The notes under the pieces were generated by a model. That model was not told the origin of the DNA. It saw only the letters and a list, made by a program, of their open reading frames with translations, and did no database searches. Shown here piece after piece: positions 1-10,760 of a DNA stretch of 64,000 nt (positions within the stretch are counted from its first letter, which is position 1; the number at the start of each line of letters is the position of its first letter). The translations under genes were made by a program, and so were the position numbers. The stretch is taken from positions 47,216,879-47,280,878 of the forward strand of contig CM074187.1 in assembly GCA_037179385.1 (NCBI GenBank). The letters run 5' to 3'. This DNA is from Holothuria scabra (lineage: Eukaryota; Echinodermata; Holothuroidea; Aspidochirotida; Holothuriidae).

Positions 1-1437
1 CACCAGGCCCATAGCTTTAATATTTCAGCAAAGACTTATTACAACCATCAATTTTTTGGATAACCTCCAAGTTTTTAGAAAAAATTATTTCCTACCTTTC
101 CTCACAGTTTTTCCCAAATTAAATTTTTCCAAAGAATTAATATTGTCATTCTAGCAAAAAATTTTATAACCATCAGTTTTACAGATATTTATTTAGATAT
201 CTCTACAGAATGACTTACAAAAAATAATTTCCTACTTCACTTTGAAGACAAAATCTGACACAGTACATAGCATTTAAAAACTGTTCGTCATTAGAGAATT
301 CTGCCCCCTGAAAGAGGATGTCATGACTTGGCCGATATGCAATAACTTGGACGATTTTTGAACAATAAAAAACTGCAAACAACAAAAGGCACTCACTGGA
401 CCATGTAATCTGCTTCATATGGGTTTTTGTTGGGCGTTTCACAAGCAAGGACTTCAAGGACAGGAAAACAATTATCCAAGTTTCAAGGCAGCAGATTCCA
501 TAAAAGTTTCCCACTAGAAATGGCCATTTTTTTCACTTCTTCATTTTTAGTTCAGGGATTTCATTGCATTTGGCCAAGGACATTGTCACTAACTGTGGGA
601 TAATACTGTCACCTCCATGTAATGCAGAATTTATATTTTTTGGCACAAGTTCAAATTTGAAAATGTGCAACTTTGAGCTAGCTATATATATATGATTGCA
701 ATTGGCCCAAGAAAAGAAGGAATGGCGATGGCTTTATGGTACATTAAAATTTGGAATTTTAACACCCTATATGAATGCTTCTTGAGCCTGTGAAGGTAAA
801 TTTGAAATGAACAAAATTATTTACTTCAACCTGACAGGTTAAGTGTAGGTTTGCAGCAATCTGCAAGGAGAGGGAAGGAGTATGGGATGTTGATGTGACT
901 GAAAGTTGATGCCATTTTGGGGAAAATAAAGCAATGAGCTGAAATTTCCCAGCTAAACATCAAGTGAAAGTTTTGGTCAATACCATATTTAAGGTCTCAG
1001 CTAAAAGATATCAACTATTGTACAACCCTTAGTCCTTAGTCAGTACAACTATGTAATTATCAAGTACTCCTAAAAAAACAACAGTCAAACTGAGCCATAA
1101 AACTCTACCTAACCAACTACTAATTGAGTCATCTCCCTTTGTGATCTAAGGAGCTTTGTCTTTGGTCCTTCCTGAAAAGCATGTATAATTTTAGTAGATG
1201 GGGCAGTGGTCAAACCAGTTTTCTCCAGCTTATCCTCTGAAGGGTGTCATCCACAGAGGTGCTATGTAGGCCAATACATCAGCTCTGCAATGAAACCACT
1301 CCCCCTATATTTAAAACAAGTCCTATGCAGAAGGGTGCATCATTAAAAAGGCTTAAATCCCATAATAGCCCTCTATATCTGGCAATAATCACTCTCCTTC
1401 CCCTAATTCCATATTCTCCACTCCATCCCTACACAAA
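1..1437. other. AT-rich unique-looking sequence, no gene recognised
   Basis: I see no repeat family shared with the rest of the window here and no convincing exon. A minus-strand open frame spans 215-514 and contains a pyrimidine-rich AG and a CCA|GTGAGT donor around 400-460, but the implied exon would be only about 50 nt and unrecognised. Confidence 0.5.
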
Positions 1438-1776
1438 CAGGGATTCTGCCAGAAACACAAATGCCATCCATGAGATTTAGTACTGCTAAACCCAAGTCCT
1501 CTGTGTGGCTGTCTTCTTAAGGCTAAAGTTAAGAGTGGGTTAAGGGGGCCAAAAGTTTGTTTCAAGACTGTAAGGTACAATTTGCAGGGTTTCAAAGGCC
1601 ATTTGTTATGTAAGTAAGCACTGCTGAAAAAGTGTCTTCTTTTTAAGTAAGAAAGCAAAATATTAACAATTTTCTCATATTTATGGATATAAAAAAGGAG
1701 GAATTTTAACCACCTCCTTCTAGAAAGGAAGGGAGAGGGCCAAATTCCCTGTTACCCCACTCTGGTAAAAACACTG
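1438..1776 (+). mobile_element. R5 hAT-type MITE, copy 1
   Basis: This is one of three copies of a roughly 330-bp family (others at 8272 and 12414). The copies share the start CAGGGATTCTGCCAGAAAC, a middle block with a 'gccctt-ggc' motif followed by a conserved AAGGTGC-like stretch, and a purine-rich 'aaggaagggag' block before the end. The right end reads as a diverged inverted copy (CAGTGTTTTTACCAG on the minus strand), giving CAGKG termini typical of hAT MITEs. No clean 8-bp target duplication is visible. The 89-codon minus-strand open frame across it is therefore not a gene. Confidence 0.6.
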
Positions 1777-2610
1777 ACAAACATTAACACAAAGAGCATA
1801 TCATATGACTATTACTAATCGACTTGTTTTTGCACATGTTTATACATCATCTTTCCTATTCTTAAAAATTCCTGATTCTTGCAACCTTACAAGATCTGTG
1901 TTTGTACGAAACCTCCCACAAAAGCTCTCCAAATTTATACAGTTTTACAAGACACAATAATGAAATGAGTACACTGTGCATCATTAATAGATTGAGATGA
2001 CAATACATTAACAGTACAATACATTGCCTTGATTAACGTAAATGCAATAAGTCTGCAGACAAACTGCCTTTTAGTTGAATTGATTAGTCCCATAGATATT
2101 TCAGCAATAAAGGATAAAATGACCATTTTCTGACTCAGATACATTAAAATAGATGTTGGGAGTTGATATTATCTGATACATGTGTAATCAGTGCACATGC
2201 TGTGTTGTCAAAGGAGAATACTGTACAGAGAACGGCATAGGTTGTGATCGATGTTCTGTTAACTCAAACAGTAGAACCCGTAATCAGCTAGCTTTAACAC
2301 TTGAGTTCATTTCCAGTACTTATAGTAAGCCCTTAAATTTCTTTGGTAGTAGAGATTACAATTGTTGGGATATTGACTATAATATTGAGCATTGTGCTTG
2401 AATATGTAACTTCCTACTTATCACAAACTCTAGGCAGGCGACTTGTCAATGCCTGCATCATTTTATGTGAGCAATTCTCTCCGACTGCCAATAAACATAG
2501 CTGTGTGAAGCAGTTTTTAATGGTTGGCCTATAGGGCAAAAACTACACAGTATTACAACTTAATATAAATCATTATATGTTACCTCATTCTGTTTACATC
2601 TGTCAATGGT
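1777..2610. other. No recognised feature
   Basis: AT-rich sequence with only short open frames. I found no repeat shared with other parts of the window and no RNA-like fold. Confidence 0.5.
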
Positions 2611-2920
2611 ACACTCTAAAATCAAAAGAGTGACCTTGGGTCACTCTCTGATAGAGTGAAAAGTGTGAATTCACTCCATTAGAGTGTTAATTCACTTCAA
2701 GGGAGTGCAATTCATCCTACAAAGAGTGAAATTCTCTCCAAAAAGGGTGAAAATCCACTCTTTAACAAGTGTCTCCTTTTTTTAAAGTGGTCCCTGTAGG
2801 CTTTTCATCAAGAATGAAACTTGACTCTTTTGGAATGACTTTCACTTTTCTTGGAAAGAATTTCTGATCTTTTGGAGGGAACTTTACAACTTTCACTCAT
2901 TTTAGAAGTGAATTTTCCCT
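2611..2920 (+). repeat. Palindromic GAGTGAA/TTCACTC repeat, copy 1
   Basis: A string of short inverted and direct variants of GAGTGAAATTCACTCC, spaced about 20 bp apart, is followed by a segment beginning at AAAGTGGTCCCTGTAGGC. The same segment occurs in inverse orientation at 48680-48800, where it reads GGGGACCACTCTTAAACC. The two copies together define a dispersed repeat. In both places it lies next to an R4 MITE. Its class is unknown. Confidence 0.6.
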
Positions 2921-2924
2921 CCTT

Positions 2925-3463
2925 TTAAAGGATACCTAAAGTCAAAAAATTCAAAAATATATATATTAAAGACAATGAAAAGTAAATTCTAACAGTCGGA
3001 CTCCCATCTTCATAGGACATTCCTGAGGTGAGATATGAAATGTTGAAGTTTATTCATTCAAATTAAAATGGTACATTGCGCAATAATTTGTGATGTCATT
3101 CTTGTACTACTCAAATTACAATCTTTGTATTTCTTTGTTTCTCCGAACGTTACTGCACCTTGTACCATGGTGTGATAGCACTCTTACTCTTATGAGGTGA
3201 TGTAATTAAACAATCGTTGTGCAACATGCTATGCAAGCAAACAGGAAGTGTTCAAAGAAAAACAAAGCATGTTATGTGGGTTGTACAAGAACAAAGTCAC
3301 AAATTATTGCACAATAGACCAATTTGTTTTAAGTGAATTAACTTCGACATTTTATATCTCAGCTCTGGAATGTCATATGAAGATGGGAGTTTGACTGTTA
3401 GATTTCATTTTTCATTCTCTTAAATATATATTTTAGATTTGTTTGACTTGAGGTACACTTTAA
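2925..3463 (+). mobile_element. R4 long-TIR (foldback) MITE, copy 1
   Basis: A 539-bp element bounded by TTAA on both sides. The left 170 bp and right 170 bp are imperfect inverted copies: GACTCCCATCTTCATAGGACATTCC on one arm pairs with GGAATGTCATATGAAGATGGGAGT on the other, in two stretches separated by small differences. Outer ends read AAGGATACCTAAAGTC and, inverted, AAGTGTACCTCAAGTC. A second, heavily interrupted copy lies at 45575-48603. Long arms plus a TTAA target suggest a piggyBac- or Kolobok-mobilised MITE, but class assignment is an inference. Confidence 0.75.
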
Positions 3464-3864
3464 TTCTTGCAGTGTGTTTCTTCTAACATAAAACAAGCTT
3501 CACTTCACTCCTCTGAAACCCCAAATAGTTGCCAGACAGAAACACATGTCTAACTGCAAGTGAGGCAAAATGGAGAAGAAAGTTACAGGGTGTAGGCTGC
3601 CCTCTGCTGGAAGGGTAACTATACAAGGTGTCAATAGTTTGCCAAACTTTAAGTATATGTATAAATGGTACACATAGGGTCAAAAGAGATAAGGAGTAAA
3701 ATAGGCAGAGCAATTTATGCTTCATTTCACTTTCCTTCTAAATTTAAAGAGCAAAATAGTCACCTAGCCTTACAGCATATTTCAAAACAACAAATATAAA
3801 GTCTCAAAAATTTCTTCATATTTTTCTTAAACATACCTTTCGTTACACTGTATTTCAGGACGAT
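3464..3864. other. No recognised feature
   Basis: AT-rich sequence. An 80-codon minus-strand open frame at 3483-3725 has no recognisable motif and no strong splice context. Confidence 0.45.
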
Positions 3865-4036
3865 CAGTGGCGCAGCCACAGAGGTGGTCTGGGGGTTACA
3901 ACCCCCTCCACCACTCAACCTTAAAATTCAAAAAACACCTAAAATAGCAGTTTTTTCTCTCTCCCCTTAGACTTTTCCCTCATGTGGTGCTTTAACCCCC
4001 CCCCCCCTTCATGACACAATCCTGCCTACACTACTG
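3865..4036 (+). mobile_element. Short hAT-like MITE (CAGTGGCGCAGCC end)
   Basis: A 172-bp element. The left end is CAGTGGCGCAGCC and the right end, read inverted, is CAGTAGTGTAGGC, which is a diverged TIR of the widespread CAGTGGCGTAGCC type also seen at 28539. Flanking octamers AGGACGAT and AAGACAAT match at 6 of 8 positions, consistent with an old hAT target duplication. A C(11) run lies near the right end. Confidence 0.65.
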
Positions 4037-4074
4037 AAGACAATAAATTTTTGCAGTATTCCAAACAGTTATGC

Positions 4075-4180
4075 CTAGTTTATTTTACAACTGAGTGCAG
4101 AAAAATATTGTCACATGATTCTCAAATGCCATTCAAGAAATACATAATCTACTAAACTAATCTAAACTGGACAATAGCAA
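4075..4180 (-). repeat. R2 MITE fragment
   Basis: The block around GAAAAATATTGTCACATG resembles the middle of the R2 family read on the minus strand (compare 33400-33490). Both ends are missing or too diverged to place. Confidence 0.4.
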
Positions 4181-4257
4181 AGCGAGTTAAACACTTACAA
4201 TAATTTTCTTAATTTTTTTCTCTTTTCACAGTTGTACGTATTAAAATGGATTGCCCT

Positions 4258-4562
4258 TTAAAAGGCCCAGTTCTCGCACCCCAGACAGTACCAATTCTCC
4301 TAACCGTCTTACTAAGCCCCTCCCCCAATTGTCTGAAATTCATCCTCATCCAGACACAAAATCAGTTTATTGCTTCAGGGTGAATATAGAAAAACTCAAT
4401 TTATATAATCAAACCACTCTCAGTACTGTTCATGCAGTGTACTATAAGTTTTGGCACTCTGCATTATTTAAATTAGCTGTCAGTCAAAGAGCTGAGCCAA
4501 TTGAGAATTTCGGTACCCCCGTACCAAAATTGTAGTTTGGGGTGAGAGGTTTGGCACTTTAA
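4258..4562 (+). mobile_element. R1 TTAA-flanked MITE, copy 1
   Basis: A 305-bp element bounded by TTAA. The termini are an imperfect inverted repeat of about 30 bp: the left begins AAAGGCCCAGTTCTCGCACC and the right, inverted, begins AAAGTGCCAAACCTCTCACC. The middle carries ATCCTCATCCAGACACAA and TTTATTGCTTCAG, which recur in all R1 copies (13831, 16127, 30219, 43103, 58776). A TTAA target and short TIRs fit piggyBac- or Kolobok-type mobilisation. The overlapping 94-codon open frame is an artefact of the repeat. Confidence 0.8.
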
Positions 4563-5349
4563 TGTTTGGATTAATAGTCAAAGACATTCAAACTATGGGT
4601 CAGATTTGTATTTATTGTCAAAAAGTAGTTGTAGTACTAGCTTCCTCTGAATATTCTTCTACTGCACTTTGATTTTAAAGTGCAATGCCTATCCTTATTG
4701 CAGGGAGCTGTTAGGACACTCCTTACAGCTCCCTGCTTATTGTGACTTCTGTTGAGTAATATAAGTAAACAGCTTAGTAGCAATGTGCTACCTCTTCTGC
4801 TTATACTGATATGTCTATATACTATGTAACATTCAAGCTCCATTCATGACATTCTCACCAACTGTTTTTATTTAGGAACAGCATCATTGATCTCCCTAGG
4901 TTGATCTAAAAGAAGATCTTTACTTGCCGAGATAAATTAGGTTCATCCATGAGTACACCTTAAATTTCCGTGTAATGTGGGTCTTCCTTTGCCTCGTATG
5001 AGTCACATACATTGTAGGATAAGCTATCTAGTAAAATGTTACCCACTATGTCTTTCTGACATCAAATGCAATGTCAATTACAATTCACTTTCAAACACCT
5101 CATACATATCACAAAACTCACCTATTGGGAGGCACCAGACTTGGCCAGCATCTTTTGAAAATTCACTGTAGGATTCCACATACAGACGATTTCTCAGCAC
5201 TGCCACAGCCTCTTTTTCCTATTAACATAGAATCCTCTTCAATAGTACTTATTCACACAAAAGCTAGGCTTCCTTACAACACAACTCACAGACAGAACCT
5301 ACTTCACTCACAGAGCAAGCAAAATATGAAATAGAAATGTCAGAATTAC
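4563..5349. other. No recognised feature
   Basis: AT-rich sequence with short open frames only. There is a weak minus-strand donor (CAA|GTAAAG) near 4920 but no convincing paired acceptor. Confidence 0.45.
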
Positions 5350-5458
5350 CTGTAACTATGTCAGATCGACCACTGACTGCTGTTGCGGCTGCTTCAGAAT
5401 CACGTTGAGGTTTCTTCGTTTGATGTAATCAGCGGTCTGGCTCATTCCATCTGTGATG
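5350..5458 (-). other. Candidate exon (strand uncertain)
   Basis: On the minus strand a pyrimidine-rich acceptor (CATTGTTTTGCCAG) precedes a 109-nt segment that ends at TTACAG|GTAATT. One frame is open for about 32 codons (it includes DGMSQTADYIKRR) and then hits TAG 8 nt before the donor. On the plus strand an equally plausible exon would run from GCTGCTTCAG to GCAGAG|GTATGT at 5490. The segment has several CpGs in a CpG-poor neighbourhood. I recognise neither peptide. It could be a terminal or untranslated exon, or chance. Confidence 0.25.
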
Positions 5459-6232
5459 CTGGCAAAACAATGGGAAAGATAATGCAGAGGTATGTTTTCA
5501 CTCTGAATCAAAACTCTCCCCGACTCTCCTCAGCCAGCTCGTTCACATCCAGTGATCGATACTGGAATTAATTAAAAGCTCAATCGGGGGAAAAAGGTTT
5601 ACAGTGAACATGCAGATTGGATGAGGAACTAAATTCTGGTTTTCAATAACCAGGCAAAAAGGATTAAAGGTATGCGAGGGGAACAAAATCAATTCTGGTA
5701 TGCAAATAGTAGCATGGGTGAAAGCAAAGGAGGAAATTAATGAGATTTTTGAAGCAAATGATCCACAAGGACTGGAAGTAGTGGAGATGAAAACAGACTT
5801 GATCAAGTATAAAGCCTCCTTTTATTACTCTCTTGTTTGAGAGTATATGAGATCAAATGCATACAAGGTAGCAACATATGAAGACTGTTGGTAGAGAAAG
5901 GGAATGCAGTACTACACATTAGTATGTAACATATATCACAATCAGAAGAAAATTATATTCTGGTATAGAACTTGATGAAAAAATAGCTAGCTCTCTCATG
6001 ACAACTTTTAAAACGTCAAAATGTCCTAGTATGCATTAAATAAAACTAAACTTTCAACCCTGAATCTCTTATTATTAAATTACTTAAATGAGATTTAAAC
6101 AACACAACAACATGTGTACGATAAGAAAGTATAGTTCAAACACCTCAAAATTCAACATCGGTCTCAAATACAGTTAAAAGATGTTCAAGTCCTCTGTTTT
6201 AGTTACTTCTTGAAGTGAGGAACAGGCATGGA
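5459..6232. other. No recognised feature
   Basis: AT-rich sequence. The 87-codon minus-strand open frame at 5543-5806 has no recognisable motif. Confidence 0.45.
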
Positions 6233-6382
6233 TCCAGACCAGGAAGGGGGCAAGGGAGGAGACTTTATGGCCTCACTCTTCTGTTTTTGCTATGGGAAAT
6301 TAGCAGTGCAACTCCCCCACACCCCTGCTTTCTCTTAAGTCAGCCTCCCTCCCACCTTTTGGAATGACTGGATCCGTGCCTG
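6233..6382 (+). mobile_element. 150-bp hAT-like MITE (CAGGCAYGGATCCAG ends)
   Basis: The left end CAGGCATGGATCCAG and the right end, inverted, CAGGCACGGATCCAG match at 14 of 15 positions. The interior is G-rich then C-rich. The short length and CAGG termini fit a non-autonomous hAT element. The flanking octamers do not match, so the target duplication is lost or the ends are shifted. A related right end (GGATCCGTGCCTGG) occurs at 23278-23291. Confidence 0.7.
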
Positions 6383-7994
6383 AGAAATACGATGGCCATA
6401 TTCACAACCTTCAGCCCACATATGATTTGAATTTAATATCAAAATGTTGATTAATTAGTAGAACAGTAAAGCAGAATGTTTACAGACTGCAAAATTAGTT
6501 TTCTGTTGGACCTCCAATTACTTTAATTTCAGTAGTTCTGTTTAGGTAACAATGCTGTTAGACACAGGCCTAAAGAAATTGTCTGGGGAATGACATGGTG
6601 TCTAAGGGGATGACATGTTCCCATCCCTTCTTCCCTCCCTTTCAGAAAAAAAAAAACACCTTTTTAAATCATAAAATTCAAACTGGTCAAATGAAATAAA
6701 GTTTACAGCATTCAAGCAATACAGATTTAGGAGAGAGTGTACTCTTAAGATTTACCAGCCTGGGGAAGAGGTCTAGGAGAAGTGATGAAAATTCAGTTGT
6801 ACAGGTATATTGAGGAAATATTTTTTTCTTCAATGCATGACTTTTCATTGGACAATTTTGGGGATATTTACCACTTTGTGCCTGTTGCCTTCTATAATGA
6901 CACCCTACAATATTCCAAGAATCTGACTAGCTGTAGGGAGACCTCCGAGTTCAAGTCCTGGTCGGAATGCACTGGAACCTGCATGAGGATGGATTGTAAT
7001 TGTGAAAGGGGCTTATAAGTATTAAGTAGAATTGGAACTATTTGCAGAGTGAGGACTAAGCCTTTAACTGTGGTGTTCCAAAGATAACTTACAGTTTGGG
7101 AGCTGGTGCACGTACCAACAGGCCCACACACCCTCCAGCCCCCTCCCTATCCCTTCCTCTCTTCAACAGCAATTTTACAGTTATTCTCAAGAACATGAAG
7201 TAAAGATTTGTGTTTTTTTTAACTTTCAATGTTATTAGGGTAGCATACAATTTTCCCCTCCCTAATCCATAAAAAGAACATAGCTATTCCATAGTTTCAA
7301 TGACAATGCATACATCTGAGAATGAATTTCACAGATATAGATTCCGTATTACACTTTTGTGCTAACGTGATGTACCTGCAGTACGCATAGATTTATACCA
7401 ATTTTATGGTGTTATCTACCACTGTCAGGGAATTTTGCTGGTTTTTCAATCAGGCTTTGACTGCATGCTTGTTTGACCAAGCGAAAATTTAGAATTGAGG
7501 AAGACAAAATGAGATAATGGGAGAGAAGGTTGGCTGGTTTTATGGTCTTTACAGGAGGTATACAGTAAGAGCAATAGAAGGTTTAAATCAGAAAAAATTT
7601 ACACCGAAGAGGTGTAAATCAGGACTATTTATGTTGAGTTAAACCAGGAGCAAATAGAATATACAGCTGTTTAAGGCTTTGAAAAGCAGCTACTTTGGTT
7701 TAATGGCAAACAAATGCAGATTTACAGTTTTAGTCTACAGAGGTTTTTCACCTTTGTCACTGTGATTTAAATGTCTCTCCGTTTGGTGCTCATGTATTTC
7801 TTTGCTGGCTATTGTTAACACTTATCATGATGCATTATGCTGAGGGCGCTCTCCAACTTTGACTCAACAAACCCCAGCAGTTACAGCCACATTCCCTTCT
7901 TGGAAGAAATTACTATTGTTATTACCAACATCATATTCCACAATATGACCTAAGATAACAAATGGAAGGCATCCTTATATTGCTATAGATCAGT
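6383..7994. other. Mostly featureless, with a possible tRNA-like box B
   Basis: AT-rich sequence without a gene. At 6950-6961 GAGTTCAAGTCC matches the RNA polymerase III box B consensus, but no box A lies at a suitable distance upstream, so at most it is the remnant of a tRNA-derived SINE. A perfect 9-bp hairpin with a 5-nt loop (ATTTACACC / GGTGTAAAT) lies at 7597-7619. Confidence 0.4.
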
Positions 7995-8240
7995 TTAAAG
8001 GGCAAGAGCAGCACCCCCAAGCTTGTTTTGATCGAGGCAACGGCTTAATCTTACAATTCACTTCCTATTTCTCTTCAAAATATCTTTCAAAATATTTTAG
8101 AACTTCACAAGGTAAACCAATCGGTCAGTTCCAGGAAATTTTTCATTTGAGGAAAAAAATTGGTCATGAGACTCTGGAGAGCCTATCATGAAATATGACA
8201 GTATACTACTCCAGTTGGGGTGAATACATTCCCCCTCTAA
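7995..8240 (-). mobile_element. R2 TTAA-flanked MITE, copy 1
   Basis: The left end TTAAAGGGCAAGAGCAG is almost identical to the other R2 ends. The right end has decayed to CTAA. The interior, read on the minus strand, holds the family signature TATCATGAAA (ATTGGCTCT in other copies) and a GTCATG box. R2 copies at 20785, 31381, 33281 and 42301 define a family of about 245-275 bp with the outer sequence TTAAAGGGCAAGAGCAGTCA on both ends. Confidence 0.75.
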
Positions 8241-8271
8241 GTATTTGTATTTGAACCCATGCGACATTTTC

Positions 8272-8606
8272 CAGGGATTCGGCTAGAAACTCAAAAAGGG
8301 CGGATTTTTCACTCCCAAACCCCAGGTTCAAATTGACGACGCCCTTGGCCAAAGTTACTGGTGGGTTCAGAAGGGCAAAAGCTTGCTTCAAAATCCTTAA
8401 AAGGTGCCATCTGAAAGGTTTTAAAGACTATTTGTTTTTTTAAGTCAAACATTAATTCTACAAAGGTGTCCTTTCCTGAATAAGGAACCAAGATACTGCC
8501 ATTCTTTTTATTTTTATTCAACAAAAAGGGGGATTTAATTTACCCTCCCTTTTCTGGAATGGGGAAGGAGAGCAAATCCCCCAACCCCCTTTTGACAGAA
8601 ACACTG
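8272..8606 (+). mobile_element. R5 hAT-type MITE, copy 2
   Basis: A 335-bp copy starting CAGGGATTCGGCTAGAAAC and ending, inverted, CAGTGTTTCTGTCAAAAGG. These ends form the clearest TIR of the three R5 copies. Flanking octamers do not match. Minus-strand open frames here are artefacts of the repeat. Confidence 0.7.
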
Positions 8607-9044
8607 CTTTTTATAGCAGCCTCTATAGTGCATCCTACATTGTAAAGAGGTGCTACTACCCTCTTCCACAGAACTATAGACACATCTCCTCTACACAGCA
8701 TTATGAATATGACAGAGAAATGCACTTTGCTGAAATCAGTGAACCCACAAAATCCAAACTTATAGCACTTTTGTTGCCACATTGGAAGGCAATTAAGTAT
8801 GACATGACCAACTTCATAACTATCAATTACCGGTACAGATTTTGAAACAAAGTCATATATTTTCCATGGATTTATAACATGAAATTAAGCTTCCTACACC
8901 TAGCTGATGTGCTGATTGCAAATCAATGCCAAATCATCAATTCTCAATCTTTTTCACTGCTGTTCTCCCTCCCCCCCCCCCATCTTCTCTACCTGCTCTT
9001 TTCATACACCTTATACAGAACATGAAATATATTTTTTCTACACT
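8607..9044. other. No recognised feature
   Basis: AT-rich with a C(10) run at about 8971-8980. Short open frames only. Confidence 0.45.
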
Positions 9045-9240
9045 ACTGCTGCCCCCTGTGGGTTGTGGGTTGTAGAATATGCCCACAGTATTTCCTACCT
9101 GCTATAAGAGGCCAATAAAGGGAAACCAAACTTAAACCACTCTTCAAAATTCAAACTTTTTAACTTTTTATCCAGTTGACTGACACTATATAACACATTC
9201 GTGTAGGTGTGTCATTCAATCTCAACTAACTCAACACTAC
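9045..9240 (+). mobile_element. R6 SINE-like repeat, copy 1
   Basis: The copy carries the conserved core GGGTTGTAGAATATGCCCAC followed by GTATTTCCTACCTG and AAGAGGCCAATAAAGGGA, then a body ending GTGTCATTCAATCTCAACTAACTCAAC. The same order occurs at 32060 and 43405. The body ends in a CTAA-type tail, best preserved at 32255 as CTAACTAACTAACTAG. A conserved core plus a short simple 3' tail is the layout of a SINE; I do not see a polymerase III promoter in these copies. Confidence 0.6.
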
Positions 9241-10085
9241 TGCTGGTACCAGTAGAGATACTGTGTATGCAAATTGAAGGGAAATAAAGCCCCATCCTTC
9301 AGCCCTCCAACCTCCCCCCCCCCCACCCCAAACCTCCCTCTGTCTCTTACCCATCACCATCCTAACATCAGAATGGCTCTGGATTTTGAATCATGTGAGG
9401 ACTTCTTTGTTAAAGCAATATATTGAGTTGGTTCAAAAAATTGACCCAATTTTTTCCAAAGCTGTAAATTTTAGTTTTCCTCACATAGTAACGTCAAACA
9501 GTCCAACTTAATTTCCATACCTACTTTTCATGCATGAACAAGTTCTTTCTGGTTTACCTTCAGTTTGCAAAGTTTTACCACAGAATCCCAAATATATGTT
9601 CAGTTTGGGGTAACCAAATTTCACTATTAGTGATAGTGCAATAGGCATGCATAACAAAATAAATTTATGACCTTCAAATATATTGCCATGGTTCATAATT
9701 ATGCAAATTGCATGACAGTAATCTGCTCAGCAATAAATGGCCATAATTGCATTCATTAGAAGGTGATAATGACAGATGTATCTTTTACCTGGAAGGAGCA
9801 AAGGTGTTTTCTTTATGGATGAAAAAGGAAACTAAGCCTTTAACATTTTGAAGGAGTAATTGTTGAATCATCCTTTGCAAAGAGTTACATGAATATGGGG
9901 CAATGATACTTTGCAGGCATACCCTCATTAAAGGTCAAGAGTCATACCTCTAACTTGCACTCTTTCAAATCATATGATTAAAAATATTAGAGGAAGGAGT
10001 GAAAGTAGTAACCATCGGACCTTTGATTGGTCACTAATTCCATTCTTTTAGAGTTATTTTAACTTAAACTAATTTTAAATCTATT
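9241..10085. other. No recognised feature
   Basis: AT-rich, with a short C-rich stretch at 9313-9336. No shared repeat or exon signal recognised. Confidence 0.45.
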
Positions 10086-10089
10086 GAAT

Positions 10090-10165
10090 TAGGAGAGCAG
10101 TAGTGTAGTAGACTGTTCTGTTTTTCACCGGCTCTTGCGAGTCATGTGACAACATTTTTCTTTTG
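10090..10165 (+). repeat. R2 MITE fragment
   Basis: The string GTAGTGTAGTAGACTGTTCTG and the following GGCTCTTGCGAGTCATGTGA match the middle of R2. Neither end of the element is present. Confidence 0.5.
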
Positions 10166-10535
10166 TCTGTCCCCCTTCCTTCTATCTATTTATTTTTTTT
10201 GTTTGGGAGGGGGGGTTTATATGACAAGGTAAAGTTTGCATCTTGCCCCTTGTCCCTAGGCCTCTATTTGGAGGTTAGGTTTGGTAAGATAGGGGTTTAT
10301 CCCTCAAATAAGAACCTTCTGGTTTAAACTAGAGGCCCCACAGCTTTTTTTCCCAATCGTGGATGACCGGATTTTTACACTTACTCCATTGCTTTATGGA
10401 GCATCACACGCAATGGCAGTAGGTTTTACTTTTTAAGTGTTTGGTATGATAACCCGACCTGGGAATTAAACCCTGGACCTTCCCATGTGGAAGAAAAGTT
10501 ACGGTACATACTGTACTTCAATCAAGCTAAGGGTA
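10166..10535. other. Unassigned repeat-like sequence
   Basis: Contains a T(8) and G(7) run near 10190-10216. Around 10459-10475 the minus strand reads AGGGTTTAATTCCC, resembling a polymerase III box B, which could be the end of a tRNA-derived SINE. I see no second copy in the window to confirm this. Confidence 0.3.
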
Positions 10536-10547
10536 GCTTCCAGGTGT

Positions 10548-10760
10548 TATATATACATGTTCGGACATCTCTGTGTTCCAACAAAAGGGCGCCAAAGTAC
10601 ACTTTGTTAGTGCCAAAGTACATTTTCATCGGCGCCAAAGTATACTTTCATCAACACCAAAGTACATGTTCACTGGTACCATAGTATACTTTGTCGGTAC
10701 CAGAAACATTATTTTCTGAACATAGAGACATCAAAAAATAGAGATGTCGGAACATATGAA
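10548..10760 (+). repeat. Foldback element with five 22-bp palindromic repeats
   Basis: Outer inverted repeats TGTTCGGACATCTCT (10558-10572) and AGAGATGTCGGAACA (10740-10754) enclose a tandem array with repeat starts at about 10591, 10612, 10634, 10656 and 10678, a period of 21-22 bp. Each unit is built on CCAAAGTAYACTTTG, itself a near-perfect palindrome. The whole could fold into a large cruciform. No TTAA or 8-bp duplication is obvious, so its class is unknown. Confidence 0.65.

Noticed and set aside
1389..1658. 89-codon minus-strand open frame
   Set aside because: Most of it lies in the R5 MITE copy and the frame is not kept in the other two copies.
6892..7131. tRNA gene suggested by a box B match at 6950
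   Set aside because: There is no box A at the required distance and no acceptor stem.
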